64,000 bases of DNA from Psococerastis gibbosa (lineage: Eukaryota; Arthropoda; Insecta; Psocodea; Psocidae), in contig OZ020491.1 in NCBI GenBank assembly GCA_963971405.1, positions 22,500,855 through 22,564,854 of the forward strand. The letters are read 5' to 3'. Below the pieces are notes generated by a model. That model was not told the origin of the DNA. It searched no databases and saw only the letters and a program-made list of their open reading frames with translations. A program made the position numbers and the translations under genes. The stretch's first letter is position 1. Each line of letters opens with the position of its first letter. Shown piece by piece: positions 52,865-63,942 of this stretch.

Positions 52865-53695
52865 AAAGCAAAAAGGGCTGCCTAGCTATGCCCTGTGCCC
52901 TGATCTTGTAGTCCCCTTCCTTGACTGTAGTACGAGCACTAAATGGGGGAAGAGACTTTGAACTACTATATAAGTTAGGTTTAAATCTATAGGAAGTATG
53001 TATATTTTCAAATATATAAATCATATACAAGTCAATATATAAAGCAACCCGCGTTTCATCTCCTTCTTACCAGAATATACTGTATACAGTACCCTTAATA
53101 AAGACTTCCTCGCTAAGCGCCGCATAATATAAACAAGCTTAGCTCGCTGAAAACTTTGGAATAGATTTTAGGTTGTAAGCATGGGGGAAAACTTAGTATA
53201 TTTAGCGACAAAAATTAATATCCGAATTCGAAACTTGGAAGTGTGCCTCGGAGGGTCGTACCGAATTCATTAAAGTTACTATAACAAGTTCCCACCGAAA
53301 GTTTGCGCGCTTCGTATCAACCTTATAACATCTACGACCGACACAGCTTGGCTGCTTCCATACTTTGTTCCAGTCATTCAATTTCATCCTTCCAGCTTGT
53401 TATATATGCTGTAATACCTCTACAGCGTCCTTCCAATTTTCCCTTGTGGGAGGTCAGCAACTGAATCGATTATTTATGAAAAATATTAAGCGCCATTTTT
53501 TTTACCATTTTCGGATTATTGCAGTTTCAGGGTCTCCAGTAGGCTCTAGGCCACCTTTTATTTATGAAACGACGTAAATAACATTGTTAGTTTCGGCGCA
53601 GGAGGGCATTGAGAATTTCATGTATTTATAAAACACCTCAAGTCCAGGATATACGGTTCTTAAAACCTGGAAAAAGATGGACATGACCCAACTTA
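52865..53695. other. No gene seen
   Basis: No supported feature; 53200-53460 is open in short stretches on both strands without motifs. Confidence 0.35.
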
Positions 53696-54090
53696 GGCGC
53701 GGTTTCCACCGACCTGCAAGTGCAAATTACAAATACGGTGACGTGGTAGCAGACATTCAAGATTTAGGCGGGGTTTCCGACGACCTCTCATTGCAGAATG
53801 CACATGACATTGACAGAAATTTGAATTTTTCTTTTTATAGAAATCTATTAAAATGTTTGCACTTAACATATCCCATGAAGCCATTTTTTAATTTTAATTT
53901 GTTTGTTTGTGATTTTACTCTATGATCATTGATCAATTTTAACTATGGCATAGAGTAAAACAAAAATTTCCGTCAATGTCATTTGCATTCTGCAATGCGA
54001 GGTCGGTGGAAACCCCGCCTAAGTCTTGAATGTCTGCTACCACGTCACCGTATTTGTAATTTGCACTTGCAGGTCGGTGGAAACCGCGCC
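53696..54090. mobile_element. Harbinger-like MITE, family E, TTA-flanked
   Basis: Starts GGCGCGGTTTCCACCGACCT and ends GGTGGAAACCGCGCC, with TTA at 53693-53695 and 54091-54093. Arms over 150 bp. Confidence 0.95.
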
Positions 54091-54193
54091 TTAGGAAAGT
54101 AAACGACCAGAAGGTTCCACTCTTGGAAACAAAACTCCAAGCTATAGAGAAAGTGATGGTACACATTCGTGAGGTGAAGGTCCCTTTTTATAA

Positions 54194-54577
54194 GGCGCCC
54201 ATTCCACCGACCGGCTAGGGCTATTTACAAAAACAGTGACGTGGTAGCAGGCATTCAAGACTTAGGCGGGGTTTCCACCGACCTCGCATTGCAGAATTGA
54301 CGGAAATGTTTATTTTCCTCTATGCCATAGTTAAAATTGATCAATGATCATACAGTAAAATCACAAACAAACAAACTAAAATTAAAAAATGGCGTCATGG
54401 GATGTGTTAAGAACAAACATTTTAATAGATTTCTAAAAAATGAAAAATTCTAATTTCCGTCAATGTCATTTGCATTCTGCAATGCGAGGTCGGTGAAAAC
54501 GCCACCTAAGTCTTGAATGTCTGCTACCACGTCCCCGTTTTTGTAAATAGCCCTAGCCGGTCGGTGGAATGGGCGCC
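54194..54577. mobile_element. Harbinger-like MITE, family E, 384-bp subfamily
   Basis: Starts GGCGCCCATTCCACCGACCG and ends GTGGAATGGGCGCC, with TAA at 54191-54193 and 54578-54580. Same length as the copies at 58923, 59582 and 62781. Confidence 0.95.
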
Positions 54578-55199
54578 TAATAACAACTTAAAATGGCCGA
54601 CTGTAGCTGTTCTGTTGCAATTTTGTGAACTCATCTAATAAAAATTGACAAAATGTAACTTTTCTTATGTATTATGAAACAACTTATATCTACGACTTTC
54701 AAAAATTTCCCTAGGCTTAAAAACTCAATGTTCCCTAAATGTTGCTGCGTTGCCTTGAACAGGTATACACCTAATATTTTATAGCCAGATCTCGCCGGAA
54801 TTAATGAAAAGTTTGGCCAAGTGTCATTAAGTTGTTTCATACATAACTGATTCAACTATTGTGATGGGCCCAAGCCAAACCAAGCGTAAGCTTTTTCTAA
54901 ACCTTGGCTTGGAAATAATTCGGTGATCTTGTTATGGAGTTTGGTTTGGAAAAACCATGGCTTGGCTTCGTGTTTGTTTGGTTTCCAAGCCAAGCTTGCT
55001 TGATTAAGGGACAACGACAATGATGGAAAATTGGACGAAGACATTTTTAGAAATAAGTAGGCCTAATGTTACAGCTTACAGTACGGAACTGTTGATGCAA
55101 TACTTTACATTAGTTTGACTTAGACATGTCTTAGACATTGCGAATGCTTAAGATGTTAGTTTATTCCATTTGTTTTTTACTGAAACTGGCATCTTCCAA
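54578..55199. other. Intergenic; CCAAGCC-rich palindromic block
   Basis: 54850-55010 repeats CCAAGCCAAACCAAGC, CTTGGCTTGGAA and GGTTTCCAAGCCAAGC in both orientations; nature unknown. No exon supported. Confidence 0.4.
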
Positions 55200-56215
55200 A
55201 AGAACCGGCACGAGTAAACCAGCACATGCTTTCCTATTTGACAATTAGGATAGGTACCGGAGATGAGTAGTTATAATGGTATATAGTATATGGTAAATAA
55301 TTGTTTGAGTTGCCTCGACTTTCCCTATCTTTAAAAGCACTGAATTGGTCGATAGGGCGATTGCATAGTCTAAAATTACAACTATACTTGTATATATACA
55401 GTACATATATTTTACAACATACCGTAGTATAATGGCAGGATAAGCTGAGTTAAAATTATTCATAATTTCTTCAAAAAATAATGTTTTGTTCAAAACCAAA
55501 ACTTTGTTTGGGAAAGCAGGCTGTTCGAATTTCTTACTCTATTTAACACCTAAAACATGCCTGAAGTCCGATAGCATCGTAAGAAAGCTCCCCCAAAAAA
55601 TAATTTTTTGTCATTTGTCATGAAAATTAAGGCTGTGTTCAAAATGTTTTGTAAACAAGAAATTATGCTGATTTTATGACGAAACTAATTTATTGCTCGT
55701 TTCACAGTTACAAAGATAACAAAGTGAACATTAAAAAAACGTATACAAAATACAAGTTATCGCAGGAAGTGTCTATTTTCTGAACTGAAATATTATTACC
55801 TTAGAAAAATGGGACAAAGAGCCTTAAACCCATTTTGTAGAACAGTTGTAAATCTGTAGGGGAAATAGAAAGCTTTCACAGAAAACCCGTATTTTTTTAA
55901 GATTTTTTCATCTGTTCCCTTTTATATCTTTGGGGCTGTGGAACGAACAATTAATCAATTTCGTCCAAAAATTACGATAGTTAGGCCTACTTGTTTACAA
56001 AACATTTTGAACACTCAGGCATAAGAGGTTATAACGACGTACTGTAAAAATTTTATTTTGGAAATAAATTTTGATTGATTGACTGGGTTTTGTTTACATA
56101 AAAATCACCAAGATATAGGAGGATTTAAAGAAAATTGTTGGTGCCGTATATTTTTGTAGTCGTTTTTGAAGTTTTTGAATGTTTACCCCCTAAAATTGAG
56201 TTAGGCCAAAATAAA
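55200..56215. repeat. Diverged Q/D element
   Basis: AGAACCGGCACGAG at the start, TAACACCTAAAACATGCCTG, and AAATTGAGTTAGGCCAAAAT at the end follow the order of 58113-58560. An inner part (55630-55990) is specific to this copy. Confidence 0.55.
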
Positions 56216-56252
56216 AAAATGCCTTTCGGCTCTGGCTGATCAGGTGTAGGGA

Positions 56253-57084
56253 GATTCCATGCAAACGCAGACCCCGCTTTTCCTCCATGCTACCTACGCT
56301 ATGTATATAATATGTATATAATTTAAAACAAAAAACACTTAATTCTTTTCCGGGCCACAATATCAACACACAAAACACCCTTGTGTTCCAAATTTCGATC
56401 GAACCACAATGACGACTATGAACTTTTACTGACTGGACGCCATCTTGAAATCGTTGATTTGTCGTAAAAAGTGTACATTACCATTAGGCGGCAATGCCAC
56501 CGGCGGATTTACTTCATATCTGATTATGTCATTGGCGTTTGTTTTGTTTTAAGGAGACTATTATGTTATAATAAGTTATAATATGGTAGCAGACAGGCTC
56601 TACCATATTATAACTTAATATATAATTGATATGTTAAGTATCTCCATACTTAATAGTCTCTTTAAAACAAAACAAACGTCAATGACATAATCACAAATGA
56701 AGTAAATCCGCCGGTGGAATAGCCGCCTAATCTTAAATAAGTCAAATTTTAATTTATTCCTCGATATTAACTGTGAATATGAATTTTATTAGGTTTTAAT
56801 CGGTCGCCATCTTGTAACAAAATGGCTGATCTAGCTGGTTAAAAAATTCGTTCAAGACATTTGTATGATCAATTTTTCGGTCAAGTTTCATCAAAATCGG
56901 ATAGTATCTACGGAAGTTTGAGCTTCCTAAAATCGATATACATACATAACATACGTGAATATATAAAACATTTTGAACAGGGGTGGATTTGGGTTCAAAG
57001 GGGTCATGAAATGATAAGTTGCGAAATTCTTTTGGGAAAGCGAACATTGGTCACCGTCTCAATAGGTAGGTGAATCTCCCTAAA
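56253..57084 (-). repeat. Element J, copy 4
   Basis: Reverse complement starts AGGGAGATTCACCTACCTAT at 57084 and ends GGAATCTCCCTACACC. It is about 590 bp once the MITE at 56487-56727 is removed. Confidence 0.75.
56487..56727. mobile_element. Harbinger-like MITE, 241 bp, nested in J
   Basis: GGCGGCAATGCCACCGGCGG at the left, CCGCCGGTGGAATAGCCGCC at the right, with TTA before and TAA after. Arms of about 80 bp include CAAACGTCAATGACATAATC. Confidence 0.8.
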
Positions 57085-57767
57085 ATGGTACCGAGATAAG
57101 ATAATATATAGTAGGTATTATTAATGCCTACTAACACAACAGGCAATGTCTATCCAACTAACCCTTTGTTCAATAATACCTGGAAAAGTGCCTAGTTACC
57201 ATACATCAAAAATGTAGCCCCATTAAGGTGTCTGGAACATCATAATCATAAACATTGGCGAAAATGAACTCAAGCCCTAACCAAAAACATAACTTTAAAC
57301 TAGCACTCTAATTGCTACACTACTTAGCTCGGTCTCTTAATATTAGGAGACTTAAAAGTTGCAGGAGGTTAAATGCATTATTCATAGTTCCCCCCCCCCT
57401 TCAGAAACCTCTTCTTGTTGTCCTATTTACTCGCAAAGTTGTGCCACCCCCCCCCCCCGTAGAAAGTTCTCCGGCGTTTGCTATGCAGCATCAATGTAAT
57501 TTGTTAAATTGCGACTATAAAGTTTGGGGGATACTTTTCTGAAAGAGGAGAGAGGTTTGTTGGGGCTCTGCTAGGTCTTGGGGAGGGGGGAGGGGGGCTC
57601 GACTTCGTGTTTCATTAGTGGGGGTGCCCTTTTAATTGTTTCCTGTTTATAGTGAATCTTTGATTTGCAGCAAGTACTAAGTAAGAGACATCATACGCTT
57701 GGATATCGATGGCACTAATATTTAATACGCATTTATACTTATTTATATGCCCACCAATAGTTGGACT
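57085..57767. other. No gene seen; several C and G tracts
   Basis: 57390-57398 and 57446-57458 are C runs, and 57583-57598 is G-rich; they may belong to decayed hAT-like elements. No exon supported. Confidence 0.35.
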
Positions 57768-57955
57768 CATAGATGGATACAGGGGGGCAGGGGGGATAGC
57801 TACCTCCTCCCCCCTCCCCCCCATCCAAATTTAGTAAATCTATAAATCTATTGTAATTTAATTTATTACGCTCTGATTTAATCGATACTACTACGTATGT
57901 TTTTTTTTCTATTTTGACCCACAACTATCCCCCAAATGGGCTGAGTCCGTCCCTG
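57768..57955. mobile_element. hAT-like MITE, family G
   Basis: CATAGATGGATACAG at the left and CTGAGTCCGTCCCTG at the right. Flanks GTTGGACT/GTTGGAGT match at 7 of 8. The interior TTACGCTCTGATTTAATCGA is shared with 17839-18012. Confidence 0.85.
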
Positions 57956-57957
57956 GT

Positions 57958-58920
57958 TGGAGTCGTATCAGTAGTTGGTTCAGTCATGCTTTCACCTGTT
58001 TCATTGCGTCAATGGTAAGCTTGTCTCAGCTTGTCCATTATAGCTTGTAGTCGGTATGGGTTGACATCGAGGACACAGTTTGCCAATGGCCTAAAAGTTC
58101 ATACAGAAACAATAGAAAGAACCGGTCCGAGTTTACTCGAACATGCTTTCCAATTTATCAATTAGTAGATAGAGAAAAATTTTCATATATTTACATTTCG
58201 GATATCTCTTTGGGGGGGGGGGGGGGGGGTAAGCAACCTGCCCGGTAGGGGTTAATCAATTTAACCCCTAAAACATGCCTGAAGGTAGAAATCATCGATA
58301 GAAAGGTTTCAAAGAAACATTATTTTTTAGTCATTTTTCATTAAAATTTAGTTATTTTATTTTTTTACCCCCAGAAGCAAACTATCAAGGGGTAGGCCAC
58401 CCCCCGCATTCTATTGGAACTAATAACGACTACAATATATGTGAATTTAAAAGAAATCGTTGGAGCCGTTTTGGAGAAATAATTTTTTTTATACGTTTTT
58501 TTTTGAGTTTTTTGAGAATAAACCCCCCCCCCCCCCAAATTGAGTTAGACCAAAATAAAAAAAATAGTCCTTAGGTACGATTTCTTTAAACCTACATTTT
58601 AAAATTTCATCAAAATCGAACGAGTAGTTTGCCAGAAAATCGATGAACAGACAGACAGACAGAGCGACAGAGCGACAGACAGACAGACAGAGCGACAGAC
58701 AGACATTTCGTAAAAACCACTTTTTTGGGTTCCTGGGACCTGAAAACGTGTAAATCCGTTGAAATCTCGGAATCGAAGTGTTCGACCATCACAAAGTTTT
58801 CCTTATACTACGTATAATTTGGAAAGCAATAATGTCCGGAATCTATGAGGTCGTTGGCATTGAAAAAGGGACCACCATTGTCCACTCACTATATGTCGGC
58901 CAATGTCCATAAATATTGAT
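57958..58920 (-). repeat. Repeat L split by a Q/D element
   Basis: 57958-58112 carries the first part of L (GTCATGCTTTCACCTGTTTC). 58831-58920 carries the rest (GAGGTCGTTGGCATTG). The two halves join at GAAACAATA/CAATAATGTCC. Confidence 0.7.
58113..58830. mobile_element. Q/D element, most complete copy
   Basis: Starts AGAACCGGTCCGAGTTTACT; has a run of G at 58213-58230 and of C at 58526-58538; ends TACTACGTATAATTTGGAAAGC. (CAGA)n with GAGCGACAGA variants lies at 58647-58706. The right half is the arm unit of the foldback at 52028-52864. Confidence 0.65.
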
Positions 58921-58922
58921 TA

Positions 58923-59306
58923 GGCGCCCATTCCACCGACCGGCTAGGGCTATTTACAAAAACGGTGACGTGGTAGCAAACATTCAAGACTTAGGTGGCG
59001 TTTCCATCGACCTTGCATTGCAGAATGCAAATGACATTGACGGAAATTAGAATTTTTCTTTTTATAGAAATCTATTAAAATGTTTGTACTTAACATATCC
59101 CATGACACCATTTTTTAATTTTAGTTTGTTCGTTTGTGATTTTACTGTATGATCATTGATCAATTTTAACTATGGCATAGAGGAAAATAAACATTCCCGT
59201 CAATTCTGCAATGCGAGGTCGGTGGAAACCCCGCCTAAGTCTTGAATGTCTGCTACCACGTCACTGTTTTTGTAAATAGCCCTAGCCGGTCAGTGGAATG
59301 GGCGCC
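58923..59306. mobile_element. Harbinger-like MITE, family E, 384-bp subfamily
   Basis: GGCGCCCATTCCACCGACCG to CAGTGGAATGGGCGCC, with TTA before and TTC after. Confidence 0.95.
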
Positions 59307-59581
59307 TTCATATTGTCTACAAATCTATGAGCAGCTGGATGTTCTGTTTCGATGATTACTATCTACTGTATATCTTAAGTAACTAGTAAAATAAAATTAA
59401 ACCACGTAGGAAAGTCCTTCAGGACCCGCCAATATGTAGTAGCTGCATATATCTATAAGAATTATGCCCATAATTATCAATTCTTAAGAGTAGGTAAATG
59501 TGAATATCCCCATTACGCGTTTTTATACAAAGCCGATTTTTACAGGTAATATCAATCGTAGAGCCGTCTAAATTGCCTTTA

Positions 59582-59965
59582 GGTGCCCATTCCATTGACC
59601 GGCTAGGGCTATTTCCAAAAACGGTGACGTGGTAGCAGACATTCAAGACTTAGGTGGCGTTTCCACCGACCTCGCATTGCAGAATTGACGGAAATGTTTA
59701 TTTTCCTCTATGCCATAGTTAAAATTGATCAATGATCATACAGTAAAATCACAAACAAACAAACTAAAATTAAAAAATGGCTTCATGGGATATGTTAATT
59801 ACAAACATTTTAATAGATTTCTATAAAAAGAAAAACATTCATTTCCGTCAATGTCATTTGCAATCTGCAATGCGAGTTCGATGGAAATGCTACCTAAGTC
59901 TTGAATGGCTGCTACCACGTCACCGTTGTTGGAAATAGTCCTAGCCGGTCAATGGAATGGGCGCC
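59582..59965. mobile_element. Harbinger-like MITE, family E, 384-bp subfamily
   Basis: GGTGCCCATTCCATTGACCG to CAATGGAATGGGCGCC, with TTA on both sides (59579-59581 and 59966-59968). Somewhat diverged arms. Confidence 0.95.
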
Positions 59966-60676
59966 TTAAATTAACAGAAATACTCCTCTACATTATCATG
60001 ACGTGTAAGCCCAGGGTAGATAATTTTTTTAAGATATTAAATTATAGTAGAATGAAACCCATTGGAAATGGAAGATAATATGACAGACATCAAAGGAAAA
60101 ATAAATTACCGGCGATCTGAGTTCGGGACGCAGGTAGGGGTGGTTTTTAAGAGTGAAATACGGTATACCTTCATTTCCGACAAAACTACAAGTCCTATGG
60201 AAAAACGTCAAATAGCAAAAAGGTAGGTAATAAGAAGATGTACAACTTTAGCGATTACAATTTTTTCTCATAGCCTAAATTTTATGAGAAAAATGCCAAA
60301 AACCAAGGTTTTTTTTTTTTTTATTTTTAACTTTCACAAAAAAAAAAAAACATTTCACGTGAACATTGGGAAACACTTATTTTTTTATTATTTAAAGTTT
60401 TTTTTCCACCATTTTTCAGGGGATCTACCCTGGGCTATATGACCTTCACTAACACCAATTGGCCACACTTTTTAAACTCTGATGGACTACTAACCCCCAA
60501 TTGTTTTTTGTGCGTATCAAATTCAATAATTGTGATCAATCTGTGTTAGGAAGAGGTACATAGGCCTATAAAGGTATAATGTATCAAAATGCTTAGAAAA
60601 ATTTCTTCTGTTTATCGTGAATTTTTATGAGATATTTTTGATTATTATACTTTTCTTCCTTTCTTCTTTTCTTTTT
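59966..60676. other. No gene seen
   Basis: Long T and A homopolymers at 60307-60322 and 60339-60351. No exon supported. Confidence 0.35.
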
Positions 60677-61100
60677 TCAAAATGGTTAATCGCGTACAAA
60701 CAATTTAATGAATGTATTCGATTATTCTCTTCAATCGCCTCACTAGTAGTAGTAGTAGTATGGTTTGATACAGTCCCAGGCCACGGTGTGGGCCCATAGG
60801 ACTCCAGTGGACCTCCTGATTATAGTGGATTCCGAACCACTTGGGAAACACAGTGAAGTCACACGATTAGTTCGGAGGTGACCAGGACAAGTCCTACCAT
60901 GTTTCCCTACCGGCACTGTGCACACGACCAATTTATCTGCAGCTTTGAACCTCCTCTGGTCCGCTGGATTCAACTTGGTATGGCGGCCGGCAATCGCCTC
61001 ACTAAGTAAATAAATAGGTCGAGTTACGACACGTCTCCGACCACAATTTGTGTAAATACTCGCCTCTAGTACAAGCATGCTACCCCCTTGCCACCGTATA
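60677..61100 (-). mobile_element. SINE C split by SINE B
   Basis: GGTTAATCGCGTACAAACAA on the left and AGTTACGACACGTCTCCGAC on the right are the two halves. The copy is broken at CAATCGCCTCACTA, which is duplicated by the insertion at 60746-60990. Confidence 0.9.
60746..60990 (-). mobile_element. SINE B, short form, with 14-bp target duplication
   Basis: The perfect direct repeat CAATCGCCTCACTA flanks it (60732-60745 and 60991-61004). The tail is (CTA)n on the minus strand. A target duplication of this length plus a simple tail means retroposition by a LINE-type machinery. Confidence 0.95.
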
Positions 61101-61104
61101 AGTC

Positions 61105-61944
61105 GAACTGATAAGGTTTCTCCATCTCTCATTGTCACTTAATCGTAGAGCAATGATTTTTTATTTTTTATTTTTATTTTTGTGTCACATAACGACCAAA
61201 TTAAGTGAATTAAAGCGATAGCTTGGAAGTAATATGGTTTCATATGATTGTTAGGAGTTCAGTGTGCTGGAGAAAGGCTGAAAGTGTGATGACAGTGCTA
61301 GTGTCGTCTCCCAGGATTAGAGGGAGTGTCGGATTTTATATTGTCCATTGTACAAGCCTGAAACGCCCGTAGAGAAATCGCGACGAGAAGAATAATTATT
61401 GTCTGTGTATTCAGAGCCTAAAATATATATATTTTTTTAATATTAGGTTGCCTCATGAAATATCTAAAATTTTATTGCCGGTACTTTTTTTAATACTTTA
61501 ATACGGTACCTAATTCATCATAGAAGTCATGGACCTTTAAATTTGGGGGCATGAATAGGTGATCCAGCTGTTAATCAATCCGATCGGTCCAACCATGCAA
61601 CCACGATGGGATTTGTTGTTGTTTGGATGTGTCCAAGGCGTACTCAGATTTGTCGAAGAAAACGTCGCTTCCCCCCCCCCCCCCCCCCCCCCCCCCCCGC
61701 CACCCTCACTGTCCCTTAAACGTAAAACAGTAATTTTTATTGCTTTTATTGTATTACTCTAAAGCTAAACAGAGCAAGCCAGCCCGACTAAGCCCTAAGC
61801 CAAGATTTTTTTTGGTCGGCTTGAACTTGATATACAGTATGTATAGCCTGTGTTCCCAGTATCTGAATGTTAATGTTATCAATCATACAAAACAATGACG
61901 GGATTTGTTGTGGTTTGTATGTTTTTTTTTGTGTTTTGTTTTCT
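61105..61944. other. No gene seen; 28-base poly(C)
   Basis: A run of 28 C lies at 61671-61698. 61770-61830 holds AAGCC-rich phrases like those at 54850. No exon supported. Confidence 0.4.
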
Positions 61945-62120
61945 AAAACAAGGTTAATAGAGTACAAACAATTTAATGAATGTGTACAATTAACCTTTCC
62001 AATCGCCTCATTAAAAGTAACCTAATAGGTAAGTGTGCCGAGTTACAACACGTCTCCGACCGCAAGGTATGTAGCGGCTTGCACAAGTACAAGCACGCTA
62101 CCACTTTGCCACCAAAGTGT
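61945..62120 (-). mobile_element. SINE C copy
   Basis: GGTTAATAGAGTACAAACAA, CGAGTTACAACACGTCTCCG and CAAGCACGCTACCACTTTGC. Confidence 0.85.
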
Positions 62121-62189
62121 CCATGTCCACATGTCGAAGGCGAGCTCAGATTTGCCGAAGAAAACGATGCAGGTGGCTTCATAATTTCA

Positions 62190-62660
62190 AAGAACTGGTC
62201 CGAGTTTACTCGAAAATGCTTTCCAATTTATCAATTAGTAGATGGAGAAAATGAGTAATTTCATGGTAAATAATTTTCCAGTGGTTAAATTTCCGATATC
62301 TTGGGGGCGGGGGGGGGGGGGGGTTGTCCACCTGACGTCACTGGAGGTGAGATAAATTCTAGATAGGTCAGACCAACACATTAATTACCATACAGCAATA
62401 ATGGCAGGGCACGCAATGCATTTGAGCGCGAATTTTCTATCATTTTTTGAAAAAATAATATTTTGTGCACAACCATAAATTTTTTTGGGAAAGCAACCTA
62501 TCCGGTTTCGTTACTCAATTTAACATCTAAAACATGCCTGAAGGTAGAAAACATCGTAGAAAGGTTTCGCAGAAAAATTATTTTTAATCATTTTTCATTA
62601 AAATTTAGTTATTTTATTTTTGTGTTATGTGTTACATACTAATACATAGTCTGATTTAAT
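62190..62660. repeat. Q/D element, left half
   Basis: AGAACTGGTCCGAGTTTACT at the start, a run of G at 62308-62322, TTTAACATCTAAAACATGCC and ATTAAAATTTAGTTATTTTA at the end. The right half is missing. Confidence 0.65.
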
Positions 62661-62780
62661 TTTCATGCAGTTGGATGGTTTTAATGTAAAAAGGATTTTA
62701 CATGCGAATGTAGTTAGAGGCTATGCTTACGTAATCAGTGCCGGATTTGGACACATGGGGCCTAGGCTGGAATCTAGTGG

Positions 62781-63164
62781 GGCGCCCATTCCACCGACCG
62801 GCTAGGGCTATTTCCAAAAACGGTGACGTGGTAGCAGACATTCAAGACTTAGGTGGCGTTTCCACCGACCTCGCATTGCAGAATTGACGAAAATGTTTAT
62901 TTTCCTCTATGCCATATTTAAAATTGATCAATGATCATACAGTAAAATCACAAACAAACAAACTAAAATTAAAAAATGACGTCATAGGATATGTTAAGTA
63001 CAAACATTTTAATAGATTTCTATAAATAGAAAAATTCTAATTTCCGTCAATGTCATTTGCATTCTGCAATGCGAGGTCGGTGGAAACGTCACCTAAGTCT
63101 TGAATGTCTGCTACCACGTCACTGTTTTTGTAACTAGCCCTAGCCGGTTGGTGGAATGGGCACC
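62781..63164. mobile_element. Harbinger-like MITE, family E, 384-bp subfamily
   Basis: GGCGCCCATTCCACCGACCG to GGTGGAATGGGCACC. Here the 3-bp duplication is TGG (62778-62780 and 63165-63167), not TTA/TAA. Confidence 0.95.
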
Positions 63165-63168
63165 TGGG

Positions 63169-63880
63169 CAAGGTCGTAGCCAGAAGGGGGTCCAGGGGGT
63201 CCGGACCCCTCCCGAAATATTTGCAGCGTACACTAGATACGAGTACCTAACCTAACATCGTAGAATGGAGTTTTATATTGAGCATGGAGCTAATAAAACT
63301 ATGGAGCCACCATGTCGTATTTCGGCTGTACTGGAGGACTGAAGCCACGACCACGCCCCCTCATAGGTGCATTTTGGCGGGAAATTCAAATTTAATAGTT
63401 TTATTATATGTTTTCCTTATAGTTTTCTTTGTTGTTTCATATATAATTATATGTATTATTTACATTTATTATATATATTGTTTAAAATGTAAATTAAAAG
63501 TACTGAAAGATCTGCATTTTTTATTTTTATCTAAAAGTAGGGAAAACTTTGCTTAAAATATTGTTTAAAATATAAATTAAAAGTACTCCAAGTCCTGCAT
63601 AAAAATATTGCTGGTTACGTGGCATGATTTTCCGTTGTAAATAATCTTTAAATAATCTAATAAAAAATAAAATGTTACCACGGTATCAAATGGCAAAAGG
63701 CTCAATCTGCTCTTATGCTACGGAAATAGCCGAAGTCACGAAGTCAAGAGGCTTCATTCCGAATGTTTACGATGAGTCAATAGTTTTAATAGTTTTACTA
63801 TGTCTATGATATTGAGGCTACCTTACCTCCGGTGACGTCAGATGGTCCCCTCCCGAAAAAAAATTCTGGCTGCGGCCTTG
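63169..63880. mobile_element. hAT family F, long form
   Basis: CAAGGTCGTAGCCAGAAGGG at the left and CTGGCTGCGGCCTTG at the right; 712 bp. CCGAAATATTTGCAG and GACGTCAGATGGTCCCC are shared with 17339-18068. Open frames inside are short, and no transposase motif was recognised. Confidence 0.8.
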
Positions 63881-63942
63881 CCAGTGGAAACCTGCGCTTA
63901 CTCGTATATAAAAGTAGTAGGTCAAAGCAGACCAAAGCTCAT

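Noticed and set aside
60743..61138. 131-codon minus-strand open frame
   Set aside because: It spans the junction of SINE B and SINE C, so it is a chance frame in two retroposons.
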